Positions 1 to 5,687 of a stretch of 8,531 bases of DNA are shown one piece after another. Each line of letters begins with the position of its first letter. Position 1 is the first letter of the stretch. The position numbers and the translations under genes were made by a program. The notes under the pieces were generated by a model. It ran no database searches. It saw nothing but the letters and a program-made list of their open reading frames with translations, and was not told the origin of the DNA. Origin of the DNA: JAVWHP01 sp036639955 (GTDB lineage: Bacteria > Bacillota_I > Bacilli_A > Erysipelotrichales > Erysipelotrichaceae); contig JAVWHP010000029.1 of assembly GCA_036639955.1 (NCBI GenBank), positions 1 to 8,531 on the forward strand, read 5' to 3'.

Positions 1-5
1 GTAGA

Positions 6-719
6 ATGATAATACTTCCAGCAATAGATATAATTGATGGTAAGCCAGTACGCTTATATCAAGGTGATTATAATAAAGTTGAAATAGTAGCTAAAGATAT
101 ATTAGAAACAGCTAAAGAATTTGAAACTTTAGGTGCCAAATATGTTCATTTAGTAGATTTAGATGGAGCTAAAGCTAAAAAATTAGTTAATGCTGAAGTA
201 ATAATCAAGGTTGCTAAAAGTTTAAGTATCCCTGTTGAATGTGGTGGTGGAATACGTACAATGGAAAGTATTTCTTATTTATTAGATAATGGAGTTTCTA
301 GAGTAATATTAGGAACTAGTGCTATTGAAGATCCGCAACTTTTAACTGATGCTATAAGTAAATATGGTGATAAAATTGCTGTAGGTATAGATTGTAAAGA
401 TGAATATGCATGTGGTAATGGGTGGTTAGAAACTTCTAAATTGCACTATATTGACTTTGCTAAAACATTAGAAAAACAAGGAGTAAAGAATATTATAGTA
501 ACTGATATATCTAAGGATGGAACTTTAAGTGGTCCTAATGTAGAAATGCTTTCTAAACTAAGAAAAGAAGTATCCCTAGATATAACCGCTAGTGGCGGAA
601 TAGCGAACATTAATGACATTAAAGCCCTTAAGGATTTAAACTTATATGGAGCTATTACTGGTAAAGCAATATACTCAAAAAGTTTAGATCTTAAGGAAGC
701 TTTAATGTTAACTAAATAG
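6..719 (+). CDS. hisA: HisA, ProFAR isomerase
   Basis: Phosphoribosylformimino-5-aminoimidazole carboxamide ribotide isomerase, the fourth step of histidine biosynthesis: an Amadori rearrangement of ProFAR to PRFAR in the cytosol. The 237-residue product is full length for this (beta/alpha)8 barrel. It begins with the family signature LPAIDIIDGK; D8 is the first catalytic Asp and D129 (in AVGID) the second. Phosphate-binding loops are visible as GGGIR (80-84) and SGGI (196-199), with TDISKDGT at 166-173 and the closing strand AITGKAIY at 216-223. The ribosome binding site is cut off by the window edge. A TAG at 2-4, one base before the ATG, could be the stop of an upstream gene such as hisH, but its frame cannot be checked. 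hisF follows after 34 nt, so the two are almost certainly co-transcribed. HisA and HisF share a barrel fold and are easily confused; gene order and signatures separate them here. Confidence 0.96.
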   Translation: MIILPAIDIIDGKPVRLYQGDYNKVEIVAKDILETAKEFETLGAKYVHLVDLDGAKAKKLVNAEVIIKVAKSLSIPVECGGGIRTMESISYLLDNGVSRVILGTSAIEDPQLLTDAISKYGDKIAVGIDCKDEYACGNGWLETSKLHYIDFAKTLEKQGVKNIIVTDISKDGTLSGPNVEMLSKLRKEVSLDITASGGIANINDIKALKDLNLYGAITGKAIYSKSLDLKEALMLTK

Positions 720-723
720 TTTA

Positions 724-740
724 TATGAATTTAATTCATA
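724..740 (+). other. Small hairpin between hisA and hisF
   Basis: A 7-bp inverted repeat with a 3-nt loop (TATGAAT, TTA, ATTCATA) fills most of the hisA-hisF gap and ends four bases before the AGGAG (744-748) of hisF. It has no T-tract, so it is not a terminator. It could be an mRNA processing or stability element, or simply chance in AT-rich spacer sequence. Confidence 0.3.
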
Positions 741-753
741 GATAGGAGTTCTT

Positions 754-1515
754 ATGCATACTAAAAGAATAATACCATGCTTAGATGTTAAAGAAGGTAG
801 AGTAGTAAAAGGAATCAACTTTGTAGGGCTTAAAGATGTAGGTAACCCAGTTGATTTAGCTAAATTTTATAGTGAAGCTGGAGCCGATGAACTAGTATTT
901 CTTGATATTACTGCTACACATGAAAAGCGTGGAATAATGGAAAAGGTAGTAGAAGAAGTAGCTAAACAAATTTTTATCCCTTTTACAGTAGGGGGAGGTT
1001 TAAACTCTCTTCAAGACATAAAAAACATCTTAAGAGCAGGAGCTGATAAGGTTTCCCTTAACAGTGCTGCTGTTAAGAACCCTAGCCTAATCACTGAAGG
1101 TTCTAAAATGTTTGGAGCCCAATGTATTGTAGTTGCTATCGACGCCCGCCTAAATGAAGATAAAAAAAGCTGGAACGTTTACGTTAGCGGAGGTCGAATA
1201 GACACTGGACTAGACGCTATAGAATGGGCAAAAAAAGTAGTAGAACTAGGTGCTGGAGAAATACTATTAACTAGTATGGATGCAGATGGAACAAAGCAAG
1301 GATTTGATATTCCACTACTAAAAGAAGTAAGAAAAGTAGTTAATGTCCCAGTAATAGCATCTGGTGGATGTGGATCATTACAACATTTTGCAGATGTATT
1401 TGATGAAGATGTAGCAGATGCAGCCTTAGCAGCAAGTCTTTTCCATTATGGAGAACTAACAATCAATCAAGTAAAAGAGTATCTAAATGAACAAAAGATA
1501 CCAGTAAGAATGTAG
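754..1515 (+). CDS. hisF: HisF, imidazole glycerol phosphate synthase cyclase subunit
   Basis: Cyclase subunit of imidazole glycerol phosphate synthase. It uses ammonia channelled from the glutaminase HisH to convert PRFAR into imidazole glycerol phosphate plus AICAR, the branch back to purine synthesis. The 253-residue length is typical. The N-terminal RIIPCLDVKEGRVVKG carries catalytic D11, and D130 (in VVAID) is the second catalytic Asp. GGG (80-82), SMDADGTKQGFD (174-185) and ASGGCGS (202-208) are the expected phosphate-binding and barrel-closing motifs. The start is fixed by AGGAG at 744-748, five bases before the ATG. The stop TAG (1513-1515) runs into the hisI ribosome binding site. 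Codon use is uneven: residues 94-156 contain 16 C-ending codons out of 63 and the next 63 codons only one. HisH must lie outside the window. Confidence 0.97.
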   Translation: MHTKRIIPCLDVKEGRVVKGINFVGLKDVGNPVDLAKFYSEAGADELVFLDITATHEKRGIMEKVVEEVAKQIFIPFTVGGGLNSLQDIKNILRAGADKVSLNSAAVKNPSLITEGSKMFGAQCIVVAIDARLNEDKKSWNVYVSGGRIDTGLDAIEWAKKVVELGAGEILLTSMDADGTKQGFDIPLLKEVRKVVNVPVIASGGCGSLQHFADVFDEDVADAALAASLFHYGELTINQVKEYLNEQKIPVRM

Positions 1516-1523
1516 GTGCTAAA

Positions 1524-1859
1524 ATGAATGAAGAAATTAAAAATAAAATTGATCAACTAGACTTTTCCAAAGGAGATGGACTACTACCAGTAGTAGTTCA
1601 AGAATACCAAACCAATGAAGTATTAATGCTAGCTTATGTAAATAAAGAAGCATTAATAAATACATTAGAAGGTTCAACGGCTTGGTATTACTCACGTTCA
1701 CGTGATGAACTTTGGAATAAGGGAGCAACAAGTGGACATTACCAACATATGAAAGCAATTAAAGTAGATTGTGATAATGATACTTTATTATATATAGTTG
1801 AACAAGATGGTGCAGCATGTCACACAGGAAATCATACATGCTTTTATCGAGACTTATAG
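1524..1859 (+). CDS. hisI: HisI, phosphoribosyl-AMP cyclohydrolase
   Basis: Zn/Mg-dependent phosphoribosyl-AMP cyclohydrolase, the third step of histidine synthesis, which opens the purine ring of PR-AMP. The 111-residue product is the single-domain form. Family signatures are all present: LMLAYVN (34-40), WYYSRSRDELWNKGATSGH (54-72), then DCDND (82-86) with Mg-binding aspartates 82, 84 and 86. The zinc cysteines are C83, C99 (in ACHTG) and C106 (in TCF). The ATG is preceded by TAGGTG, which overlaps the hisF stop codon, leaving an 8-nt gap between the genes and suggesting translational coupling. In many bacteria this domain is fused to HisE; here a stop and a new ribosome binding site separate them. 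A long reverse-strand frame across this gene is only a codon shadow. Confidence 0.97.
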   Translation: MNEEIKNKIDQLDFSKGDGLLPVVVQEYQTNEVLMLAYVNKEALINTLEGSTAWYYSRSRDELWNKGATSGHYQHMKAIKVDCDNDTLLYIVEQDGAACHTGNHTCFYRDL

Positions 1860-1870
1860 GAGGTCATAAC

Positions 1871-2194
1871 ATGGATGCAATAAAAAGAGAATATGATAAA
1901 ATTATTGAAAAGAAAGACTCAACAGAAGAAGGATCTTACACTAAATACCTATTTGATAAAGGAATAGAAAAAGTAGTTAAAAAAGTAGGAGAAGAAGCAA
2001 CAGAAGTAGTAATTGCAGCAATTAAAAATGATAAAGAAGAATTAATCGGTGAAGTATGTGACCTAACTTATCATGTATTAGTGGCAATGGCAACTTGTGG
2101 AGTAACACTTGAAGATGTAGAAGCTGAACTAGATAAAAGAGCAGCAAAAGAAAATAACTTCAAGGGTGAAAGAAAAGAAATAATAAATAGATAG
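1871..2194 (+). CDS. hisE: HisE, phosphoribosyl-ATP pyrophosphatase
   Basis: Phosphoribosyl-ATP pyrophosphohydrolase, the second step of histidine synthesis, converting PR-ATP to PR-AMP plus pyrophosphate. The product is 107 residues, the usual length of the stand-alone all-alpha, MazG-like enzyme. The signature SYTKYLFDKGIEKVVKKVGEEATEV is followed by GEVCDLTYH, which carries the acidic metal-binding residues. The frame is open from an ATG at 1817, but that start lies deep inside hisI and has no ribosome binding site. The ATG at 1871 has a perfect AGGAGG at 1858-1863, seven bases upstream and overlapping the hisI stop, so 1871 is preferred. This is the last gene of the his operon, as a strong terminator follows within 40 nt. 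The hisI-hisE order matches the domain order of fused HisIE proteins. Confidence 0.96.
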   Translation: MDAIKREYDKIIEKKDSTEEGSYTKYLFDKGIEKVVKKVGEEATEVVIAAIKNDKEELIGEVCDLTYHVLVAMATCGVTLEDVEAELDKRAAKENNFKGERKEIINR

Positions 2195-2205
2195 TTTCAT
2201 AAACT

Positions 2206-2235
2206 AAAGATGATGCAGAGCATCATCTTTTATAA
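2206..2235 (+). terminator. Rho-independent terminator of the his operon
   Basis: An 11-bp perfect stem (2206-2216 with 2220-2230, core GATGATGC/GCATCATC) with an AGA loop is followed by TTTTATAATA. It lies 12 nt after the hisE stop and closes the operon. The T-run is short, so termination may be incomplete. Confidence 0.85.
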
Positions 2236-2300
2236 TAATATAGAGAAAACGTCCTATAGTATAGTGAGTCACAACAAAATAATCAGACTGGAACAAACTC

Positions 2301-2328
2301 TTGCAAAAAAATCAGACGGTGGTATAAT
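2301..2328 (+). promoter_or_regulatory. Sigma-A type promoter for the nfeD/SPFH unit
   Basis: TTGCAA (2301-2306) and TATAAT (2323-2328) are separated by 16 bp, and the -10 is preceded by TGG, giving an extended TGn -10. Transcription would start near 2335, leaving a leader of about 18 nt that holds GGAAGTGAG before the ATG at 2353. It is the only well-formed promoter seen in the gap after the his terminator. Confidence 0.75.
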
Positions 2329-2352
2329 GAAATTGTGAAAGGAAGTGAGCCA

Positions 2353-2718
2353 ATGTTTGAGTGGATAAAAGGTAACTCCTATTCAGCTGTAGTAACCTTC
2401 AATCAATGCAGTGTTACTTTAAATAGTTGTGCTGCAGCACATTTTGCTGAAGTAAGGTATGTTATGGTAGGATTTGATAAGGCTAATAAAACATTAGCGA
2501 TTAAACCAATTCCAAAAAAAGATATTGATATGAATATAGTTCCATTAGAACAACTTCATAAAATTTCAATTGGAAAAGGCTATGGACGAATAAGTAACAA
2601 AATGATTATCGAAGAGGTTCAAGCTATGATCGGATATGATATAACTACATTAAAGACCGCCGCAACCTATGATGATAAAGAAAATGTACTAATAGTAAAC
2701 ATCAACATATTGGTGTAA
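2353..2718 (+). CDS. Conserved-looking protein of unknown function, first gene of the nfeD/SPFH unit
   Basis: I do not recognise this 121-residue protein. It shows no signal peptide and no membrane segment and looks like a soluble mixed alpha/beta protein. The N-terminal half is rich in short beta strands (SAVVTF, VRYVMVGFD, TLAIKPI at 47-53). It then has a well-formed stretch KISIGKGYGRISNKMIIEEVQ (70-90) that reads like a turn followed by an amphipathic helix, and ends in a beta-rich hydrophobic tail (NVLIVNINILV). Cysteines are C19 and C26 only. A GTG at 2335 would add six residues but coincides with the predicted transcription start. ATG 2353, behind GGAAGTGAG, is therefore chosen. The stop is 12 nt before nfeD, so the gene is co-transcribed with nfeD and the SPFH gene and may share their membrane-related role; that is inference. 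Coding quality is good and base composition matches the neighbours. Confidence 0.85.
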   Translation: MFEWIKGNSYSAVVTFNQCSVTLNSCAAAHFAEVRYVMVGFDKANKTLAIKPIPKKDIDMNIVPLEQLHKISIGKGYGRISNKMIIEEVQAMIGYDITTLKTAATYDDKENVLIVNINILV

Positions 2719-2730
2719 AGAGGTGAAAGC

Positions 2731-3174
2731 ATGGTAACGTTTTGGATTATTGCAGCTATTGGAGCAATCGTATTAGAATGCGCAACTCCATTAGCTCTAG
2801 TTTCAATTTGGTTTGGTATAGGAGCAATCTTTGCTGCTATAAGTGCATATTTAGGAATTACACTGTATCTGCAAATATTTGTATTCTTTGTAATATCCCT
2901 AACAAGCATGGCTATTATTAGACCATTAGCAACTAAATATCTTAGGGGCAATACAGTTCCAACAAATGCAGATCGTTTAATTAACGAACAAGGTCTCATA
3001 ACAAAAAGCATTAAAGAAGATTGTTGGGGTGAAGTGAAAATTAAAGGGGTACTATGGAGCGCTATAAGCGTAGACCAAACCGATATAGAAGAAGGAACAC
3101 ACATAAGAGTTATAGCAATTGAAGGTGCTAAATTGATTGTAAAATCAATAGAAAGTAAGAAAGAAGGAAAATAA
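2731..3174 (+). CDS. NfeD-like membrane protein
   Basis: NfeD-family (YbbK-type short form) integral membrane protein of 147 residues. Three hydrophobic segments are visible at about 3-18, 21-41 and 43-63. A basic stretch RPLATKYLRG follows, and then a C-terminal OB-fold domain at about 85-140. The OB-fold shows the family pattern NEQGLITKSI, GEVKIKGVLWSAIS and EGTHIRVIAIEGAKLIVK. Proteins of this family are nearly always encoded next to an SPFH/stomatin or flotillin gene and are thought to bind it and help organise membrane microdomains. Here the SPFH gene starts one base after this stop. The protease domain of long NfeD proteins is absent, as is usual when the partner is of the YbbK/QmcA type. 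The start is set by AGAGGTG at 2719-2725. A 172-codon open frame on the reverse strand over this gene is a shadow. Confidence 0.9.
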   Translation: MVTFWIIAAIGAIVLECATPLALVSIWFGIGAIFAAISAYLGITLYLQIFVFFVISLTSMAIIRPLATKYLRGNTVPTNADRLINEQGLITKSIKEDCWGEVKIKGVLWSAISVDQTDIEEGTHIRVIAIEGAKLIVKSIESKKEGK

Positions 3175-3175
3175 C

Positions 3176-4120
3176 ATGAGTGCATTATTATTATTATTTA
3201 TTATTTTTGTTGTATTAGGAGTAGTATTTGCTACAATACTAAAGATTGTGCCACAAGCTAATTCATTTGTTATTGAAAGATTTGGAACATATCACGAAAC
3301 TTGGAAAACAGGTATTCATATTCTAATTCCATTTATTGATCGTGTAGCAAATAGAGTAACATTAAAAGAAATTGTTAAGGATTTTGAACCACAACCAGTT
3401 ATTACTAAAGACAATGTAACTATGCAAATAGATACAGTAGTTTACTTTCAAATAACTGATCCTAAACTATATACTTATGGAGTAGTTGGACCAATTTCAG
3501 CAATAGAATCATTAACAGCTACAACTCTACGTAATATTATTGGAGATTTAGAACTTGATGAAACTTTAACATCACGTGATATAATTAATACTAAGATGAG
3601 AGCTATTCTTGATGAAGCAACTGATCCTTGGGGAATTAAAGTAGGACGTGTAGAAGTTAAAAATATCTTACCTCCACGTGATATTCAAGAAGCAATGGAA
3701 AAACAAATGCGTGCAGAACGTGAACGCCGTGAATCAATTCTTCGTGCGGAAGGTAATAAAATGGCAGCAATTCTTACAGCTGAAGGTGAAAAAGAATCAT
3801 TAATTTTACGTGCAACTGCTAAAAAGGAAGCTACCATAACAGAAGCTGAAGGACAAGCTCAAGCAACAGAACGTTTATATCAAGCACAAGCGCGTGGTAT
3901 CCAGTTAATAAAAGATGCTAATCCTTCTAAAGAATATTTATCACTTAAAGGATTAGAAACTTATGAGAAAATGGCTAATGGACAAGCTACTAAACTTGTT
4001 GTTCCAGCAGAATTCTCAAGCATGGCAGCAATGCTAACTAGTGCTAGAGAATTCCTAGGTGATGCAGCAATACCTACAACAAATGCAGAAACAACTACAG
4101 CACCAAAAAGCATCAAATAG
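3176..4120 (+). CDS. SPFH/Band 7 (stomatin-like, paraslipin/QmcA type) protein
   Basis: Membrane-anchored SPFH (PHB/Band 7) scaffold of 314 residues. Residues 3-22 form one N-terminal hydrophobic anchor. The SPFH domain follows at about 23-180, with typical stretches IVPQANSFVIERFGTYHETW (24-43), the segment around QPVITKDNVTMQIDTVVYFQI, and GRVEVKNILPPRDIQEAM (157-174). Next comes an Ala/Glu/Arg-rich coiled coil (about 175-245, RAERERRESILRAEG and EAEGQAQATERL) that drives oligomerisation. The C-terminal YLSLKGLETYEKMANGQATK is the hallmark of the paraslipin/QmcA subgroup, and a low-complexity Thr/Ala tail ends the protein. AAGGA at 3164-3168 lies inside the end of nfeD and the ATG is one base after its stop, indicating tight coupling. 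Such proteins assemble large membrane-bound rings with their NfeD partner; the exact role in this organism cannot be read from the sequence. Confidence 0.93.
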   Translation: MSALLLLFIIFVVLGVVFATILKIVPQANSFVIERFGTYHETWKTGIHILIPFIDRVANRVTLKEIVKDFEPQPVITKDNVTMQIDTVVYFQITDPKLYTYGVVGPISAIESLTATTLRNIIGDLELDETLTSRDIINTKMRAILDEATDPWGIKVGRVEVKNILPPRDIQEAMEKQMRAERERRESILRAEGNKMAAILTAEGEKESLILRATAKKEATITEAEGQAQATERLYQAQARGIQLIKDANPSKEYLSLKGLETYEKMANGQATKLVVPAEFSSMAAMLTSAREFLGDAAIPTTNAETTTAPKSIK

Positions 4121-4127
4121 TAACATA

Positions 4128-4144
4128 CTACATTATATATGTAG
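4128..4144 (+). other. Hairpin overlapping the tcdA ribosome binding site
   Basis: CTACAT (4128-4133) and ATGTAG (4139-4144) form a 6-bp stem around a 5-nt loop. Its 3' arm includes the first two bases of the AGGAGG (4143-4148) of the next gene. It could modulate translation of tcdA relative to the SPFH gene. It lacks a T-tract and is too weak to be a terminator. Confidence 0.35.
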
Positions 4145-4155
4145 GAGGTAAATAC

Positions 4156-4878
4156 ATGGATGAAGCACTGCAAAGAATAAGTTTATTAATAGGTGATTCT
4201 AACCTTAAAGAGCTACAAAGCACAACCGTTATGATCATTGGAATCGGGGGCGTAGGATCTTATGCCGCAGAAGCATTAGCAAGATGTGGCGTAGGAAATC
4301 TGATACTTGTAGACGGAGATAAAGTAGCTTTAAGTAATCTAAATCGCCAAGCAATGGCAACCTATGACACTATAGATCAACCTAAAGTAGAAGCAATGAA
4401 AAACCGTATTTTATCTTTAAATAGAACTACTAAGATAGAAACTTATGAATTATTCTATACTAAAGAAGATAATGAAGTAATATTTAATAAACCAATAGAT
4501 TTTGTAATAGATGCTATAGATACTATATCGAGTAAATTAGATATTATAATGTATGCTAAAGAAAAGTCTATACCATTTATTTCAAGTATGGGAATGGCTA
4601 ATCGTTTAGACCCTACTAAACTGACTATTAGTGATTTAAGTAAAACAACCTATGATCCTCTAGCAAGAGTAATGAGAAATCAAGTAAAGAAACTTCATAT
4701 TAATGGTAAGATACCGGTTATATGTTCAACAGAAATACCGAGTATTCAACGAACAATTGTAGATGAAGGCGGATTAACAAGAAAAGAACAGATGCCACCT
4801 GCTAGTAGTCCCTTTGTACCTAGTGCAGCTGGATTAGCAATGGCGTCTTATGTAGTAAGAACAATTTTAAAAAAGTGA
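4156..4878 (+). CDS. tcdA: TcdA-type tRNA threonylcarbamoyladenosine dehydratase (E1/ThiF-like)
   Basis: Member of the ThiF/MoeB/E1 superfamily in the TcdA (YgdL/CsdL; YrvM in Bacillus) branch. That branch uses ATP to cyclise t6A37 in ANN-decoding tRNAs to the hydantoin form ct6A. The product is 240 residues. The adenylate-binding Rossmann motif GIGGVGSYAAEAL is at 29-41, and D53 (LVDGD) ends the second strand. NLNRQ at 61-65 carries the conserved Arg, K77 lies in QPKVEAMK, and DAIDT at 119-123 is the downstream Asp motif. FISSMGMANRLDPTKL (141-156) and SPFVPSAAGLAMAS (218-231) match TcdA rather than MoeB or ThiF. No MoeB-type CxxC zinc pairs are present. The start has AGGAGG at 4143-4148. 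The 35-nt gap after the SPFH gene has no promoter I can see, so tcdA is probably the last gene of that operon; a functional link is not implied. Confidence 0.88.
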   Translation: MDEALQRISLLIGDSNLKELQSTTVMIIGIGGVGSYAAEALARCGVGNLILVDGDKVALSNLNRQAMATYDTIDQPKVEAMKNRILSLNRTTKIETYELFYTKEDNEVIFNKPIDFVIDAIDTISSKLDIIMYAKEKSIPFISSMGMANRLDPTKLTISDLSKTTYDPLARVMRNQVKKLHINGKIPVICSTEIPSIQRTIVDEGGLTRKEQMPPASSPFVPSAAGLAMASYVVRTILKK

Positions 4879-4898
4879 GCTAAATGCTCACCTTTTTT
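4869..4898 (+). terminator. Terminator overlapping the tcdA stop
   Basis: GTGAGC (4875-4880) pairs with GCTCAC (4886-4891) around a TAAAT loop. It is extended by an A-run opposite TTTTTT with one unpaired C. The tcdA stop TGA (4876-4878) sits inside the stem. The flanking A-run and T-run give a typical intrinsic terminator. Confidence 0.85.
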
Positions 4899-4899
4899 A

Positions 4900-4911
4900 T
4901 GCCAATTGGCA
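4900..4911. repeat. 12-bp perfect palindrome TGCCAATTGGCA
   Basis: A perfect palindrome placed directly after the T-tract of the tcdA terminator. It has no loop and is better suited to binding a dimeric protein than to forming an RNA hairpin. Nothing links it to a known regulator. A related odd palindrome lies at 4997-5009. Confidence 0.4.
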
Positions 4912-4923
4912 ATATATATATTA

Positions 4924-4937
4924 AGGGATTGCTCCCT
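4924..4937. repeat. Short inverted repeat AGGGA/TCCCT
   Basis: A 5-bp stem (4924-4928 with 4933-4937) around TTGC, in an otherwise very AT-rich 228-nt gap between tcdA and the next gene. There is no T-tract immediately after it, so it is not called a terminator. Between here and about 4990 the gap is simple A/T-rich sequence with no supported small gene. Confidence 0.3.
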
Positions 4938-4996
4938 CTTATACTATATGTATATAAAAATATATTATACATTATTTGATACTATTTTAATAATAG

Positions 4997-5009
4997 GCCA
5001 TTAAATGGC
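4997..5009. repeat. 13-bp palindrome GCCATTAAATGGC
   Basis: Two 6-bp arms, GCCATT and AATGGC, around a single A. It lies 41 nt upstream of the extended -10 motif of the lipoprotein gene at 5107, a plausible operator distance. Its arms resemble those of the palindrome at 4900-4911 (GCCAAT/ATTGGC), so the two may be sites for one protein; this is inference. Confidence 0.4.
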
Positions 5010-5049
5010 ATAAAAATGCTCATTAGTGCTTAAAGCAAAGGTCATATTA

Positions 5050-5058
5050 TGATATAAT
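5050..5058 (+). promoter_or_regulatory. Extended -10 promoter of the first lipoprotein gene
   Basis: TGATATAAT is a TGn-extended perfect -10 (TATAAT at 5053-5058). No convincing -35 is seen at 16-18 bp; the closest is TTAAAG at 5030-5035. The leader would be about 42 nt, ending in AAAGGAG before the ATG at 5107. Confidence 0.7.
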
Positions 5059-5106
5059 TATTTTCAGTATTCTAAAGGGAATGCAATTAGTGTAAAGGAG
5101 ATTATT

Positions 5107-5556
5107 ATGAAAAAAGTTTTTAAGGCATTATGTATTTGTTTTTGTACAGTAGTATTACTAGGGGGATGTGCTAAATCCAAAGAAGCAGTTTTTAATTATA
5201 AGTCAGAGGGGATTGATATTAAAGAAACTGTTACTTACAAAGGAAATAAAGTTGAAAATGAATTTATTGTTAATACATTAACATATGACAAATTAACAGC
5301 TGAGGAATTAGAACAATTTAAAGTAGAAATGATTAAACCATATGATGAATATAAAGGCATAAAAGGAATGACAGTAAAAACTGATGTAACTGATACTAAA
5401 ACTATTATTACAATCGATATAGATTTTAAAAATAACCTAGAATCTTTAATAGATGCTGGAATAGTAGAAGGAGAAGATGAAGGAGTAAGACCTGATTATT
5501 TAGCTTTTGATAATGTTAAATCACAACTTAAAGAAGAAGGTTTCGTTCAAGAATAG
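5107..5556 (+). CDS. YehR-like (DUF1307) lipoprotein, first of a tandem pair
   Basis: Small secreted lipoprotein of 149 residues. The N-terminus MKKVFKALCICFCTVVLLGGC is a lipoprotein signal peptide: basic start, hydrophobic core, lipobox LGGC with C21 as the lipid-modified residue, leaving a mature protein of 129 residues. The mature part follows the YehR/DUF1307 pattern as I know it: ETVTYKGNKVENE, then YDEYKGIKGMTVKTDVTD, then ITIDIDFKNNLESLIDAGIV, ending in QLKEEGFVQE. It is rich in Asp, Glu and Lys and has no cysteine beyond C21. The function of the family is not established. AAAGGAG at 5094-5100 supports the ATG. The gene has its own promoter and terminator, so it is monocistronic. The gene at 5688 is a diverged paralog. 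Confidence is high for a lipoprotein, moderate for the family name. Confidence 0.85.
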   Translation: MKKVFKALCICFCTVVLLGGCAKSKEAVFNYKSEGIDIKETVTYKGNKVENEFIVNTLTYDKLTAEELEQFKVEMIKPYDEYKGIKGMTVKTDVTDTKTIITIDIDFKNNLESLIDAGIVEGEDEGVRPDYLAFDNVKSQLKEEGFVQE

Positions 5557-5570
5557 AAAAGAAGGTATTT

Positions 5571-5597
5571 AAAAGGAAGATATTATCTTCTTTTTTT
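5571..5597 (+). terminator. Terminator of the first lipoprotein gene
   Basis: GAAGAT (5576-5581) pairs with ATCTTC (5585-5590) around ATT. The stem is extended by a G-T pair and four A-T pairs into a run of seven Ts (5591-5597). It lies 14 nt after the stop codon. Confidence 0.85.
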
Positions 5598-5636
5598 AAT
5601 TAGTTTTTACATTAATGAACCTAAATAATGATATTA

Positions 5637-5645
5637 TGCTATAAT
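5637..5645 (+). promoter_or_regulatory. Extended -10 promoter of the second lipoprotein gene
   Basis: TGCTATAAT is a TGn-extended -10 (TATAAT at 5640-5645) with no clear -35. The 15-base context ATATTATGCTATAAT (5631-5645) matches the promoter core of the first lipoprotein gene at 5044-5058 in 14 of 15 positions. The leader is about 35 nt. Confidence 0.7.
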
Positions 5646-5661
5646 ATTGTTAGATATAGTT

Positions 5662-5674
5662 ACAGTATAACTGT
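5662..5674 (+). other. Inverted repeat in the leader of the second lipoprotein gene
   Basis: ACAGT and ACTGT flank ATA, just downstream of the predicted transcription start and three bases before the TGGAGG ribosome binding site. The position suits an operator or a leader hairpin, but the arms are only 5 bp and no known regulator site is recognised. Confidence 0.3.
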
Positions 5675-5687
5675 GATGGAGGAAATT

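Noticed and set aside
1537..1758. Reverse-strand open frame over hisI
   Set aside because: Leu/Val-rich shadow of a strongly conserved hisI sequence. The same applies to reverse frames at 3961-4173, 6011-6214, 6344-6544 and 8239-8460.
1817..1870. Upstream start for hisE giving an 18-residue extension
   Set aside because: No ribosome binding site, inside the conserved end of hisI, and the extension has no counterpart in HisE. ATG 1871 has a perfect AGGAGG.
2259..2270. TATAGTGAGTC, which matches part of the reverse complement of a T7 phage promoter
   Set aside because: The match stops after 11 bases and the rest of the promoter consensus is absent. No phage or vector sequence is nearby, so it is taken as chance.
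2667..3185. A 172-codon open frame on the reverse strand across nfeD
   Set aside because: It is fully antisense to a gene with clear family motifs, lacks a suitable ribosome binding site and recognisable domains, and is explained by the codon pattern of nfeD.
4156..4878. MoeB or ThiF (sulfur-carrier adenylyltransferase) as identity of this gene
   Set aside because: It lacks the CxxC zinc pairs of MoeB/ThiF, carries TcdA-type ISSMG and FVPSAAGL motifs, and no sulfur-carrier gene is adjacent.
4912..4990. Possible small gene or non-coding RNA in the AT-rich gap after tcdA
   Set aside because: No start with a ribosome binding site and no paired promoter-terminator structure could be supported; only short inverted repeats are seen.
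5628..5687. Upstream start for the second lipoprotein
   Set aside because: It lies before the predicted -10 and would bury the signal peptide behind 20 residues.
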